Source: Corallococcus caeni (lineage in GTDB: Bacteria; Myxococcota; Myxococcia; Myxococcales; Myxococcaceae). From it: DNA of 64,000 bases. The translations under genes and the position numbers were made by a program. The DNA is taken from positions 372,001-436,000 of the forward strand of contig NZ_BTTW01000001.1 of assembly GCF_036245865.1 (NCBI RefSeq), in the 5' to 3' direction. The notes under the pieces were generated by a model, which had not been told where the DNA came from, did no database searches, and was given only the letters and a program-made list of their open reading frames with translations. Of the stretch, positions 7,945 to 16,009 are shown in pieces. Within the stretch, counting starts at the first letter, position 1, and every line of letters begins with the position of its first letter.

Positions 7945-9015
7945 ATGCCCGCCCGGACCCCCTCTGCCCCCCGCGTCTTCGTCCTCGCCCTGCTCGCCAC
8001 CGGGGCTCCGGCGCTCGCCGCCGCCCCGCCCGCCGCGTCCTCCGCCGTGGTGACGGGCAGCGTGCCGGGCTCCACGGCCCCGCCCGCCGCGTCCGGCACC
8101 CGCGCCCCGGGCGCGCCCACGCCGGGCGCCGTGGTCCAGGGGGAGCTGGCGCCGCTGAAGGTGAAGCCCGTGGACGGGCCGCGCCTGTCGCTCCAGCCCG
8201 CCCACCCGAAGCCGGGTGACCCGGTGCTGGTGACGGTGAGCGGCGCGTCCGCGCTCCCCACGGGGACGCTCGCGGGCCGGCCCCTGCGCTTCTTCGCGTG
8301 GAACGACGGCTACGCGGCCCTCACCAGCCTCCCGGTGGAGCAGCCGGAGGGCACCGTGCCGGTGGACGTCACGGCCGCCGGGCGCGGCCTGCCGGTGCTG
8401 CTGTCCGGCGCGCTCACCGTGGGTTCTCCCGGCTTCCGCGAGCGCGAGCTGCGCGTGGCCAGCAAGTACGTGTCGCCGCCCAAGGCGGTGAAGGCGCGCA
8501 TGGAGGCGGACCGCAAGGCGTTCGCCGCGGCGTTCGCGCAGCCCTTCCGGGCGCCGCTGTTCGGCCAGAACTTCGCCTGGCCGCGCGAGGCCACGGTGAC
8601 GGCGCCCTACGGCGACCGCCGCTCGTTCAACGGCAAGCTGCAGACGCAGCACTTCGGCGTGGACCTGGACGGCGCCACGGGCTCTCCGGTGGTCGCCGCC
8701 AACGACGGCACGGTGGTGATGGTGCGCGACAACTACGCGTCCGGAAACACCGTGCTCGTGCACCACGGCGCGGGGCTCTACACCGCGTACTTCCACCTGT
8801 CGCGCATCGACGTGAAGGACGGCGCGACGGTGAAGCAGGGCGACGCGCTGGGCCTGGTGGGCAGCACCGGCCGCGTCACCGGCCCGCACCTGCACTGGGG
8901 CGTGAAGGCGGATGACCGGTGGGTGGATGGCCAGACGCTGCTCAAGCTGGACTTCACCGGCGCCCCGGAAGCCCCGGGCGTGGCCACCAACACGCCGGGC
9001 CTGGGCAATCCGTAG
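7945..9015 (+). CDS. M23 family metallopeptidase (LytM type), secreted
   Basis: A 356-residue exported peptidoglycan hydrolase or regulator. Residues 1-27 form a signal peptide ending ALAAA, followed by an Ala/Pro-rich linker, a beta-rich middle domain (about 70-165) and the M23 domain from 208 on. The zinc ligands are complete: H236 and D240 in HFGVDLD and H317 in HLHWG, with the second catalytic His at H283 or H315, so it should be an active endopeptidase rather than a degenerate activator. I chose the ATG that begins the signal peptide; the region ahead has no clear Shine-Dalgarno. Confidence 0.88.
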   Translation: MPARTPSAPRVFVLALLATGAPALAAAPPAASSAVVTGSVPGSTAPPAASGTRAPGAPTPGAVVQGELAPLKVKPVDGPRLSLQPAHPKPGDPVLVTVSGASALPTGTLAGRPLRFFAWNDGYAALTSLPVEQPEGTVPVDVTAAGRGLPVLLSGALTVGSPGFRERELRVASKYVSPPKAVKARMEADRKAFAAAFAQPFRAPLFGQNFAWPREATVTAPYGDRRSFNGKLQTQHFGVDLDGATGSPVVAANDGTVVMVRDNYASGNTVLVHHGAGLYTAYFHLSRIDVKDGATVKQGDALGLVGSTGRVTGPHLHWGVKADDRWVDGQTLLKLDFTGAPEAPGVATNTPGLGNP

Positions 9016-9025
9016 CGCGCCGCGC

Positions 9026-9045
9026 GGGCCCCGAGCTCCGGGCCC
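9026..9045. terminator. GC-rich hairpin between convergent genes
   Basis: Two 10-base arms with one mismatch meet around GAGCTC, between the stops of the M23 gene and the TetR gene. There is no T tract on either strand, so termination is only a suggestion. Confidence 0.35.
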
Positions 9046-9054
9046 CGTGAGGCG

Positions 9055-9834
9055 TCAGCCGCGCTTGGGGGCCCGGGCCTTCGGCGCGGCCTTCTCGCGC
9101 TTCGGCGGGGCTGCGTCCGGCGCGGGCTCGTGCTTCGCCGGCTCGTGCTTCACGGCCTCATGCTTCGAGGGCTCGTGGTGCTTCGCGGGCTCGGCCTTGG
9201 GGGACGCGCCTCCCAGCAGCACGCCGTGGAGGAAGGAGTCGGCGATCTGCGCCTTGGCGCGCTCGAGCATCGCCGTGTCGCGCGCGTCCGCCAGCCCCAC
9301 GACGAACGCGGTGAGCCCCATTTCGATGGAGCCGAAGAGCAGCGCGGACGCGAGCAGCGGATCCACGTCCGGGCGCAGCTCCCCCGCCTCCTTCGCGTGG
9401 GTGAACATCTGCGCGCTCAGGCGGATGACGTCCACGAAGGCCGTCTGCCGGTTGATGCGGGCGCCGGCCGGGGAACGGGCAATCTCCAGGATGAGCACCT
9501 TCACCGCGCGGGGGTCCACGCGGTAGGCCTCGAAGGCCACGTCCGCGATGCGGCGGACCTTGTCCACCAGCGGGCCCTCGCTCTCGGCGACGGCGCGCGC
9601 GCGGGCGATGAAGCCGCTCCAGCCCGTCTCGAAGACGGTCTCCAGCAGCTCGTCCTTGTTCTTGAAGTAGTGGTAGACGAGTCCGTACGCGACGCCCGCC
9701 TCCTTGGCGACGTCCGCGATGCGGCAGCCGTGGTAGCCCTTGCGGGCGAACACGTCGATGGCGGCTCGCAGGATGGTGCGGCGGCGCTCACTCTCCCGCG
9801 TCCCGCTCTCTGGCGCCGTCTTCTGCTGGCCCAC
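9055..9834 (-). CDS. TetR/AcrR family regulator with Lys/His/Glu/Pro repeat tail
   Basis: A 259-residue DNA-binding repressor. Residues about 15-65 are the TetR helix-turn-helix (IADVAKEAGVAYGLVYHYF then KNKDELL), and the middle is the all-helical ligand domain. The last 45 residues are a hydrophilic tail with repeated KHEP/KHEA/KHEPS units and a basic end, unusual for TetR proteins. I use the GTG at 9834, 4 bases after GGAGG; a GTG 12 bases earlier is possible. The stand-alone gene gives no hint of the ligand. Confidence 0.85.
   Translation of the reverse strand: MGQQKTAPESGTRESERRRTILRAAIDVFARKGYHGCRIADVAKEAGVAYGLVYHYFKNKDELLETVFETGWSGFIARARAVAESEGPLVDKVRRIADVAFEAYRVDPRAVKVLILEIARSPAGARINRQTAFVDVIRLSAQMFTHAKEAGELRPDVDPLLASALLFGSIEMGLTAFVVGLADARDTAMLERAKAQIADSFLHGVLLGGASPKAEPAKHHEPSKHEAVKHEPAKHEPAPDAAPPKREKAAPKARAPKRG
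9127..9194. repeat. 15-base imperfect tandem repeat in the TetR tail
   Basis: About four copies of a 15-base unit (core CTCGTGCTTCGCGGG, varied) encode the repeated Lys-His-Glu-Pro-Ala/Ser segments of the TetR C-terminus. Confidence 0.7.
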
Positions 9835-9987
9835 GCATCCTCCCACGGCTGGTTGATTCGAGAATCAGCCAGCCACGCTACGGACGCGGGGCCCCGGGGT
9901 CAATCCTTACGTGGGACCCTCCGCCTCGCCGAGGGGGTGGCGGGCGGAAGGGACACGTTCGGGGAAGGTCCCTCCCCGGGAGGGGTA

Positions 9988-10338
9988 TCAGGCCGCCGAG
10001 CCGTTGAACATCACGCGGGCCACGCCGAGCAGGCGGTCCACGTCGCGCGCATTCAGGCCACGCGCCCGGGCGAAATCCGACAGCGGACGCAGCAGGTCCT
10101 CCGTCTGGGCAGGGGTCTGCTCGGTGCCCGTGAAGAGCTCACCGAGGCTGACGCTGAGGGCGTTGGAAAGCGCCGCCAGGGTCTCCACATGAGGCACACG
10201 CTCGCCGCGCTCGATCATCGACAGGAAGGACACGCTGATCTGCGCACGCTCCGCGAGCTCCTCCTGCGTCCATCGCTCCGGGCGCTGCGTGCGAAGCTCG
10301 CGAATGCGCTGACCAATTCTTTTTCCGAGATCCGACAC
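9988..10338 (-). CDS. XRE family helix-turn-helix regulator
   Basis: A 116-residue regulator made of one Cro/CI-type DNA-binding domain (residues 4-62, with TQEELAERAQISVSFLSMIE as the helix-turn-helix) and a short helical tail that includes LNARDVDRLLGVARVMFNG. No sensor domain is present, so it probably acts as a dimer through the tail. I set the start at the GTG at 10338 because AGGAG lies 9 bases before it; a longer version from 10386 would add 16 residues without a binding site. It follows lptD by 71 bases on the same strand. Confidence 0.8.
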   Translation of the reverse strand: MSDLGKRIGQRIRELRTQRPERWTQEELAERAQISVSFLSMIERGERVPHVETLAALSNALSVSLGELFTGTEQTPAQTEDLLRPLSDFARARGLNARDVDRLLGVARVMFNGSAA

Positions 10339-10409
10339 GAAGTACTTCTCCTCTGTCCTCTGGGGGATGTTTCGAGGTGAGTGCAACGCTCGCGTACGGC
10401 GGGTGATTC

Positions 10410-13082
10410 CTATCCTCCCGACCCGAAGGACCCGAAACCGGCCACACTCAGATTAACGCCGGCGAATTCCGGCGACTGATTGCGCCGCAGGATCACCACC
10501 CCCTCGATGCGCCAGCAGTCACAGGCGGGTCCGTAGGACACGCCAAATGTCTGCTGTGCAAGAGGCTGACTTTCCTGGGAAATCGGATCCTTATAAAGCG
10601 GTTGCACCAACGCTTCGTATCGCAATCCGAGCCCGAATCCGAGTTTGATTCGCGTACCGGCAGTGAGAGCCTGTGCCCGTTCGGTCGGAGAGGGGTCGAC
10701 CTGGTCGTTGTGGGACGGCAGGGGACGAGGTGCGTCTCCCACCAGCATGTCCACGCCCCGCCGTACGAAATCAGGTCCCTGTGCCAAGGGATCCAACCCA
10801 CGGTCAATTGACAATTGTTTCACGGCGAGCAGGTCGTCGTAGCGAGCGTACAGCGCGTTGCCCTTGCCGTTGTCGATGGTGAAGTCCGCGGACAGCTGGG
10901 TGAGGTCTCGCGTCGTGGGATCCATGCGCACGACCGCGCCCGCGGTGAGGACGCCGGCGCTGGCGGACAGGCGCGCGAAGGTGTCGCGCACGACGCTGCC
11001 CTGCACCGTGTCCCGGCCCGCCACGGGCGCGATGCGGGACAGGTCGAAGCCCTGGCCGATGCGCAGGCGCAGCGGTTCGCGGGTGGTGGGCCCCTTGCGG
11101 ACGCGCAACGTCTGGTCCACGGCGACCACGGCGTGGAAGAAACCGCGCACGCGGCCGTCGGACTTGAGGGGCACCGCGGAGTCCCACTCGTCGTAGATGA
11201 GGGGCAGCGTGCCGGAGCCGTTGGACTTCAGGGCGGTGAGCCCCGCGCCCCAGCCGCCGGGCACGTAGCGCAGGCTCACCGACGGGGCCAGTGTGTGGCG
11301 ATAGAGCGTGTCGCCGTCCGTGAAGGTGCGCGCCAGTTGCGAGTCCAGCACCAGGTCCGCCAGCGGGTAGCCGCGCGAGGCGGTGCGGCCGGAGACCTCG
11401 CCCACGGACACGGCCTGGCGCAGCCCCACAGAAGGCGTCAGCCGGCCCCACATGCCCAGCCCGTAGGACGTGGACAGGCCCGGGGACAGCAGCACGCGGT
11501 CGCGGCCCTCGCGCTCCATGGGGTCGTAGCGGCCGTTGCCCTCCAGGATGTCCTGGGGCAGCGCGAAGTAGTTGTACTCCAGCGGGTAGCCTTCCGGACG
11601 GAACAGGCGCAGGGGCGCGAAGTTCGCGTCGAAGCCGTCGTCCGCGAAGCCTCCGCTGCGCAGGGGCGCCAGCCGGCTGTACTCCACGTGGAGGCCGCCC
11701 ACCACGCGCCCGCCGAAGAGGGGCCGCTGGGGCAGGGCCAGGGTGAGGGCCGGGAGGCGCTGGAACGTCGTCGGGCCGTGGGGGTTGGTGGCGACGTTGT
11801 CCGCCGTGGCCTCGGCGGGGATGGTGTTCGTCTGGAAGAAGCGGAAGGGGTAGCGCAGGTCCTGGCGCAGCGACACGTCCAGCCCCAGGTAGCGGTCGTC
11901 CTTGCGCTGGTACACGACCGCGGTGCTGCGCAGGTAGTTGTAGTTCTGCACCAGCAGGTCGGCGGTGAGGTCGCGCGTGTAGAAGCCGTCCGACACGAAG
12001 TACGCGTCCACCCGGTCATGCCAGCCGTCGCCCAGGTCCTGCGTGTGCTGCCAGGAGGCCTCGCCCCGCAGGCCGCGCTTCACGTCAACGATGGCGCCGA
12101 CCGGATCACCCCGCTCGCGGAAGAAGGCGAAGGTGGTGGGGTTGAGCCGGGGCCGCAGGTCGTACAGGAAGCCCAGCGTGGCCCGGCCGCGCGTGTGGTC
12201 GCTGGGGACGTAGCGGAACTCGGTGAGCAACCGGGGTCCCTTCACGCCATTGGGTCGGGGCTCCTTGATGAAAGAGCCGTCCTCGTTCTTGCGGGGCCCG
12301 TCGATGTCGCCGCTGCCCGTGATGATGCCCGGGGTGAACGTCATGTCGTAGCTCTCCCCCAGCGTGACGAAGACGGGCGCGTCCAGCGCGAAGCCGTTGA
12401 GGCCGGAGTTGGACGGCCGGGGGATGAGCAGGCCGGAGCGGCGCTCGGCCAGGGGCAGGTACAGCCACGGCAGCGCGAACACCGGCACCGAGCGCACGTA
12501 CACCACGGGCCAGGTGAGGATGGCGCGCTCGCCCATCTTCACGTTGGCCTCCTTCGCCTCCACGCGCCAGCTGGGCTCACCGGGACCGCACTGGCACGGG
12601 GTGAAGGCCAGGCCGTCCACGGAGAAGGCCGTCTCCCCGGTGCGGCGGATGCGCGTGCCGCTCATGAGGACGGGGGTCTCCCCCATCTTGCGCAGCTCGT
12701 CCGGCGTCTTGGCGGCCTGGAGCGCTTCGGGGGTGACGCCCTTCTTCTGCATGAAGAGGCCGCCCTTCACGTTGGCCTCGTTGGAGCGCAGGTCCACGCG
12801 CACGTCGTCCGCGATGGCGGCCATCAGGCCGCTGACGAACATCACGTTGCCGGTGGCGGTGGCCACCTGCGTGGCCTCGCTGTACGTCACCTCGTCCGCG
12901 CGCAGCACGTTGGGGCCGCTGCGCAATTCGCAGTGGCCCCGGGCGGTGAGGACGTCGTTTTCGTAGACGACGTAGTCGGCCGCCAGCTCCACGGTCTCGC
13001 CGGTGGGCAGCTCCACCTGCGTGGCCAGCGGAATCTGGGCCGCCACCCAGAGCGTCAGGGCGACCGGAGCAAGGAAGGACAT
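10410..13082 (-). CDS. lptD: LPS-assembly outer membrane protein LptD
   Basis: An 890-residue outer membrane protein that inserts lipopolysaccharide into the outer leaflet together with the lipoprotein LptE. A short signal peptide (about 1-20) is followed by an OstA/LptA-like N-domain (about 25-130, with VVYENDVLTARG and ADEVTYSEAT) and a long beta-barrel. A Cys pair in CQCGP near residue 173 and another in CDC near the end could form the inter-domain disulfides known for LptD. The last 135 codons use A/T-ending codons far more than the rest of the gene (see findings). It starts 51 bases after the stop of the AMIN gene. Confidence 0.88.
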   Translation of the reverse strand: MSFLAPVALTLWVAAQIPLATQVELPTGETVELAADYVVYENDVLTARGHCELRSGPNVLRADEVTYSEATQVATATGNVMFVSGLMAAIADDVRVDLRSNEANVKGGLFMQKKGVTPEALQAAKTPDELRKMGETPVLMSGTRIRRTGETAFSVDGLAFTPCQCGPGEPSWRVEAKEANVKMGERAILTWPVVYVRSVPVFALPWLYLPLAERRSGLLIPRPSNSGLNGFALDAPVFVTLGESYDMTFTPGIITGSGDIDGPRKNEDGSFIKEPRPNGVKGPRLLTEFRYVPSDHTRGRATLGFLYDLRPRLNPTTFAFFRERGDPVGAIVDVKRGLRGEASWQHTQDLGDGWHDRVDAYFVSDGFYTRDLTADLLVQNYNYLRSTAVVYQRKDDRYLGLDVSLRQDLRYPFRFFQTNTIPAEATADNVATNPHGPTTFQRLPALTLALPQRPLFGGRVVGGLHVEYSRLAPLRSGGFADDGFDANFAPLRLFRPEGYPLEYNYFALPQDILEGNGRYDPMEREGRDRVLLSPGLSTSYGLGMWGRLTPSVGLRQAVSVGEVSGRTASRGYPLADLVLDSQLARTFTDGDTLYRHTLAPSVSLRYVPGGWGAGLTALKSNGSGTLPLIYDEWDSAVPLKSDGRVRGFFHAVVAVDQTLRVRKGPTTREPLRLRIGQGFDLSRIAPVAGRDTVQGSVVRDTFARLSASAGVLTAGAVVRMDPTTRDLTQLSADFTIDNGKGNALYARYDDLLAVKQLSIDRGLDPLAQGPDFVRRGVDMLVGDAPRPLPSHNDQVDPSPTERAQALTAGTRIKLGFGLGLRYEALVQPLYKDPISQESQPLAQQTFGVSYGPACDCWRIEGVVILRRNQSPEFAGVNLSVAGFGSFGSGG

Positions 13083-13133
13083 TCGGGAGGCGTGGGCGGT
13101 GGGCGCCGTGCCGGCAACGGCGCCCTGCCCGTC

Positions 13134-14630
13134 CTACCGGCCCGGGCGCGGGAAGTCGAGGGTGATGAGGCCGCCTTCCTGGCGTGTCTCATAACGAACC
13201 CCCTGCTTCAGCTGGATGACGACGCGCACCGTGTTGCCCGCCCCGGAGAAGGCCTCCACCCGCGACACGGCCGACGGGAAGAAGTGCGTGTCCAGGGGCA
13301 GCGTGTTGTTGGACTCCACCACGCGCGTGTTCTCCAGTTCCAGCACCACCTGGTTGCCGGAGCCGCTCACCGAGTAGCGCACCGGCTCGTTGGTGCGCAC
13401 GAACACGCGGGAGCTGTCCGGCTGCTGCTGGAAGCCCACCAGCGTCATCGTCTTGCGGCGCGAAGACACCGCGCCCCCGCCGCTCTCGCGCGACTCGGCC
13501 GCGGCGCTGCCCTGGCTGGGACGGGCGCGGGGCTCGCGGGACGCCACGGTCTGCTGCTGGCGGCGCTCGCGAGCCTCGGCTGCCTGCTGGCGCTTCGCCT
13601 CGGCGGCGGCCTCGCGGGCCGACTGCTGCTCCTCGCGGCGGGCCTGAGCGGCGGCGCGGCGCTCCTCGTCCTTCAGGCGCTTCTCCTCGGCGGCGGTCTG
13701 CGCGGCGGCCTTCTTCTGCTCCGCGGCCGTCTTCGCGGCGGCCTGGCGCTCCTCGGCGGCGGCCTGCGCGGCGGCCTTCTTCTGCTCCGCGGCCGTCTTC
13801 GCCTCTTCCTCCCGCTGGCGCTTCTGGTCGGCGGCGGCCTGGGCGGTGGCGCGGCGCTCGTCCTCGGCGCGCTTCGCGGCGGCCTGGGCCTCCTCCTCCT
13901 GGCGCTTGCGCTCCGCGACGGCGGCCTCCTCGGACTTGCGGCGCTCCTCGTCCTGGCGCTGCGAGGCGAGGCGGGCGTCTTCCTGCTTCTTGCGCTCCGC
14001 GTCCGCGTCCGCCTTGGCGCGGGCGGCGGCCTCGGCGGCGGCCTTCTCCTGGGCCTCGCGCTCCGCCCGGGCGGCGTCGGCGGCAGCCTTCACGGCCTTC
14101 TCCTGCGCCTCGCGGTCCGACGCGGCGGCGCGGGCCGCGTCCTGGGCGTTGGCCCCGGCGGGCGTGTTGGCCGCGACGGCGGTGCCCTGCTGCGCCGGCG
14201 TCCCCTGCCCTTCCGCGGGCATGGCCTGCGCGACGGCCGTGCCGCCTCCGCTGCCCAGGACCTTCACCACCAGCTTGTTGCCGGAGGACTGGATGTCCGT
14301 CTCCACCTCGCGCTCGTAGCCGATGAGGATGCGCGCGATGGACGAGGACTCCGTGCCGTAGGCCTGGGTGCGGATGCCCGTCACGGTGCCGTTGCCCACC
14401 GGCTGCTCCTCCGCCACGCCCTGGAAGACGGCGCCGGACACGTCGATGACGAGCCGGGGCGGATCCGTCATGGTGAAGCTGTTGAAGTCCGGCTTCTTGC
14501 TGCCGGTGATCTCCACCGTGCCGCCGTTCACGGTGACGGACGTGATGGTGTTGAAGTCCGCCGGCTGCTGCGCCAGCGCCACCAGCGGCACGAGCCACAA
14601 TCCGAGCAGCGACACCGCGAAGCCCTTCAT
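13134..14630 (-). CDS. AMIN-domain protein with long charged helix
   Basis: A 498-residue exported protein. Signal peptide 1-20, then an AMIN-like domain (about 25-130, TSVTVNGGTVEITG), a long Ala/Glu/Lys/Arg/Gln-rich region (about 160-385) that must be a single helix or coiled coil as in TolA, and a second AMIN-like beta domain at the end (MTLVGFQQQPDSSRVFVRT to the C-terminus). AMIN domains bind peptidoglycan and target amidases and the secretin PilQ to the envelope; here two of them bracket a periplasm-spanning helix. GGGAG lies 6 bases before the ATG. Its position just ahead of lptD suggests an envelope job; function is inferred. Confidence 0.8.
   Translation of the reverse strand: MKGFAVSLLGLWLVPLVALAQQPADFNTITSVTVNGGTVEITGSKKPDFNSFTMTDPPRLVIDVSGAVFQGVAEEQPVGNGTVTGIRTQAYGTESSSIARILIGYEREVETDIQSSGNKLVVKVLGSGGGTAVAQAMPAEGQGTPAQQGTAVAANTPAGANAQDAARAAASDREAQEKAVKAAADAARAEREAQEKAAAEAAARAKADADAERKKQEDARLASQRQDEERRKSEEAAVAERKRQEEEAQAAAKRAEDERRATAQAAADQKRQREEEAKTAAEQKKAAAQAAAEERQAAAKTAAEQKKAAAQTAAEEKRLKDEERRAAAQARREEQQSAREAAAEAKRQQAAEARERRQQQTVASREPRARPSQGSAAAESRESGGGAVSSRRKTMTLVGFQQQPDSSRVFVRTNEPVRYSVSGSGNQVVLELENTRVVESNNTLPLDTHFFPSAVSRVEAFSGAGNTVRVVIQLKQGVRYETRQEGGLITLDFPRPGR
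13683..13802. repeat. 54-base near-perfect direct repeat, 66-base period
   Basis: Two 54-base copies (13683-13736 and 13749-13802) differ at one base and encode the repeated AAEQKKAAAQ-type segments of the AMIN protein helix. The copy number is likely to vary by slippage. Confidence 0.85.
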
Positions 14631-14728
14631 CGACCACTCCCGTGACATGCGTCAGAAGACAGACGCGCGCGAAATTATCACGTGCCCGGGAGGCACCAAC
14701 TTTTCAGGCTGACCGGAACGTCCGCGCT

Positions 14729-16000
14729 TCAACGCAAGCGCGGCAGGGCGGGCGAGCGCGTGCGGTGCGTGCGCGTGTACTCGATGAGGTTCTTGATGTC
14801 GTAGCAGATCTGCCGGATGTCGTGCCCCATCGTCAGCTCGACGTGGCTGTTGCCCTTCACCGGCCGCCACAGCAGGTATTCGCTCTTCGCGGCGCGGTAC
14901 ACGCTGCGCGTGGACTCCACGGACGCCAGCGGATCCAGGTCCCCGAAGATGATGGCCATGGGGATTTCAATCTTCCCGAAGCCGCGCTTGAAGTCGTAGT
15001 CCGTGCGGTAGCAGACCATCTCGCCCCGGCGGATCCACTTGGCGAACTGTTCAATCACCTTGCGCGGCTCGCGCTCGCCGCCCTCGCGCAGCAGCCAGCG
15101 GATGTCGTCGCGGCTGACACGCTCCGTGTTGATGAGCCGGTTCAGCCTGCGCGTGAAGCGCTGATACAGCGCGGACTCGTCCGCCTGCGACAGCTGCCGC
15201 TCCACCCACTTGAGCACCACGTCCACCGGCACCGCGTTGAACACCAGGGGCTTGGACGCGTCCGGCTCCAGGCGCTTCTGGAGCGCGGGGCTGAAGGCGC
15301 CCGCCCCCTTCGCCAGCAGCGAGCGGCCCAGCGACGTCGCGCGGCGGTTGAGGTTCAGCCCGCCCAGCGTCAGGTCCACCGCGCCGGCGACCAGCGGCGA
15401 GCCGTGCGCCAGCGCGCGCAGCAGCATGAAGCCGCGCCCCAGGTCCGCGGGCGACCCGATGGTGATGAGCCCCTCGAAGTCGTCGTGGATGCCGGCGTAG
15501 CCGTAGCCCAGCATGCCGCCCATGGAGTGGCCGCAGTAGAAGACGCGCTCGCGCCGGGTGATGCGCTTGACGCCGGAGACGGCCGCCGGCAGGTCGTAGA
15601 GGAAGTAGCTGTCCAGGTCCCAGCCGTAGTCCAGGTCCTGCGGCAGCGGGCGCTTGAAGCGCTCGGCGCGCTCCTTCTGGAAGGCGATGGAGCTCTTGCC
15701 GTGCCCGCGCAGCTCCAGGATGTGGATGTCCACGCCGAAGAAGAGCAGGTTCTTGACGAACTGGCCGCTCGTCCACGTGTGCCGGTTCTGGGAGAAGCCG
15801 TGCACCAGCAGCAGCGGCTCACCGAACAGCGGCTGCGCGAACGCCTGTTTCACCGGCCGGTAGCGCGTGATGACCAGCGACCAGCCGTCCGCCGTCTCCA
15901 CCACGTAGTTCGTCTTGGAGTACAGCGCCCGGAAATCGACCTCGTCGACGGTGGGCATCGGGGGTCCCGGAAGCGCTGATCTCCAGTCCGGCAGGCGCAT
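14729..16000 (-). CDS. Alpha/beta hydrolase
   Basis: A 423-residue alpha/beta fold hydrolase. The oxyanion region is LLLVHGFSQNRHTWTSG, the nucleophile elbow GHSMGG (Ser), then a long helical lid insertion, with Asp in FGDLDPLA and His in GNSHVELT near the C-terminus completing the triad. It is close in layout to the PhaC-related hydrolases of myxobacteria, but without the Cys of PHA synthases. The start is unsure: ATG at 16000 or ATG at 15958, neither with a good Shine-Dalgarno. It starts 9 bases after the folC stop and is probably co-transcribed. Confidence 0.8.
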   Translation of the reverse strand: MRLPDWRSALPGPPMPTVDEVDFRALYSKTNYVVETADGWSLVITRYRPVKQAFAQPLFGEPLLLVHGFSQNRHTWTSGQFVKNLLFFGVDIHILELRGHGKSSIAFQKERAERFKRPLPQDLDYGWDLDSYFLYDLPAAVSGVKRITRRERVFYCGHSMGGMLGYGYAGIHDDFEGLITIGSPADLGRGFMLLRALAHGSPLVAGAVDLTLGGLNLNRRATSLGRSLLAKGAGAFSPALQKRLEPDASKPLVFNAVPVDVVLKWVERQLSQADESALYQRFTRRLNRLINTERVSRDDIRWLLREGGEREPRKVIEQFAKWIRRGEMVCYRTDYDFKRGFGKIEIPMAIIFGDLDPLASVESTRSVYRAAKSEYLLWRPVKGNSHVELTMGHDIRQICYDIKNLIEYTRTHRTRSPALPRLR

Positions 16001-16009
16001 GTCGCAAAG

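Noticed and set aside
10490-10880. Small plus-strand open frames in the AT-richer end of lptD
   Set aside because: They are antisense to an unbroken LptD frame and lack ribosome binding sites.
13700-14200. Long plus-strand leucine-rich frame opposite the AMIN gene
   Set aside because: It is the mirror of the Ala/Glu/Lys codons of the real helix; no start site or family fits.
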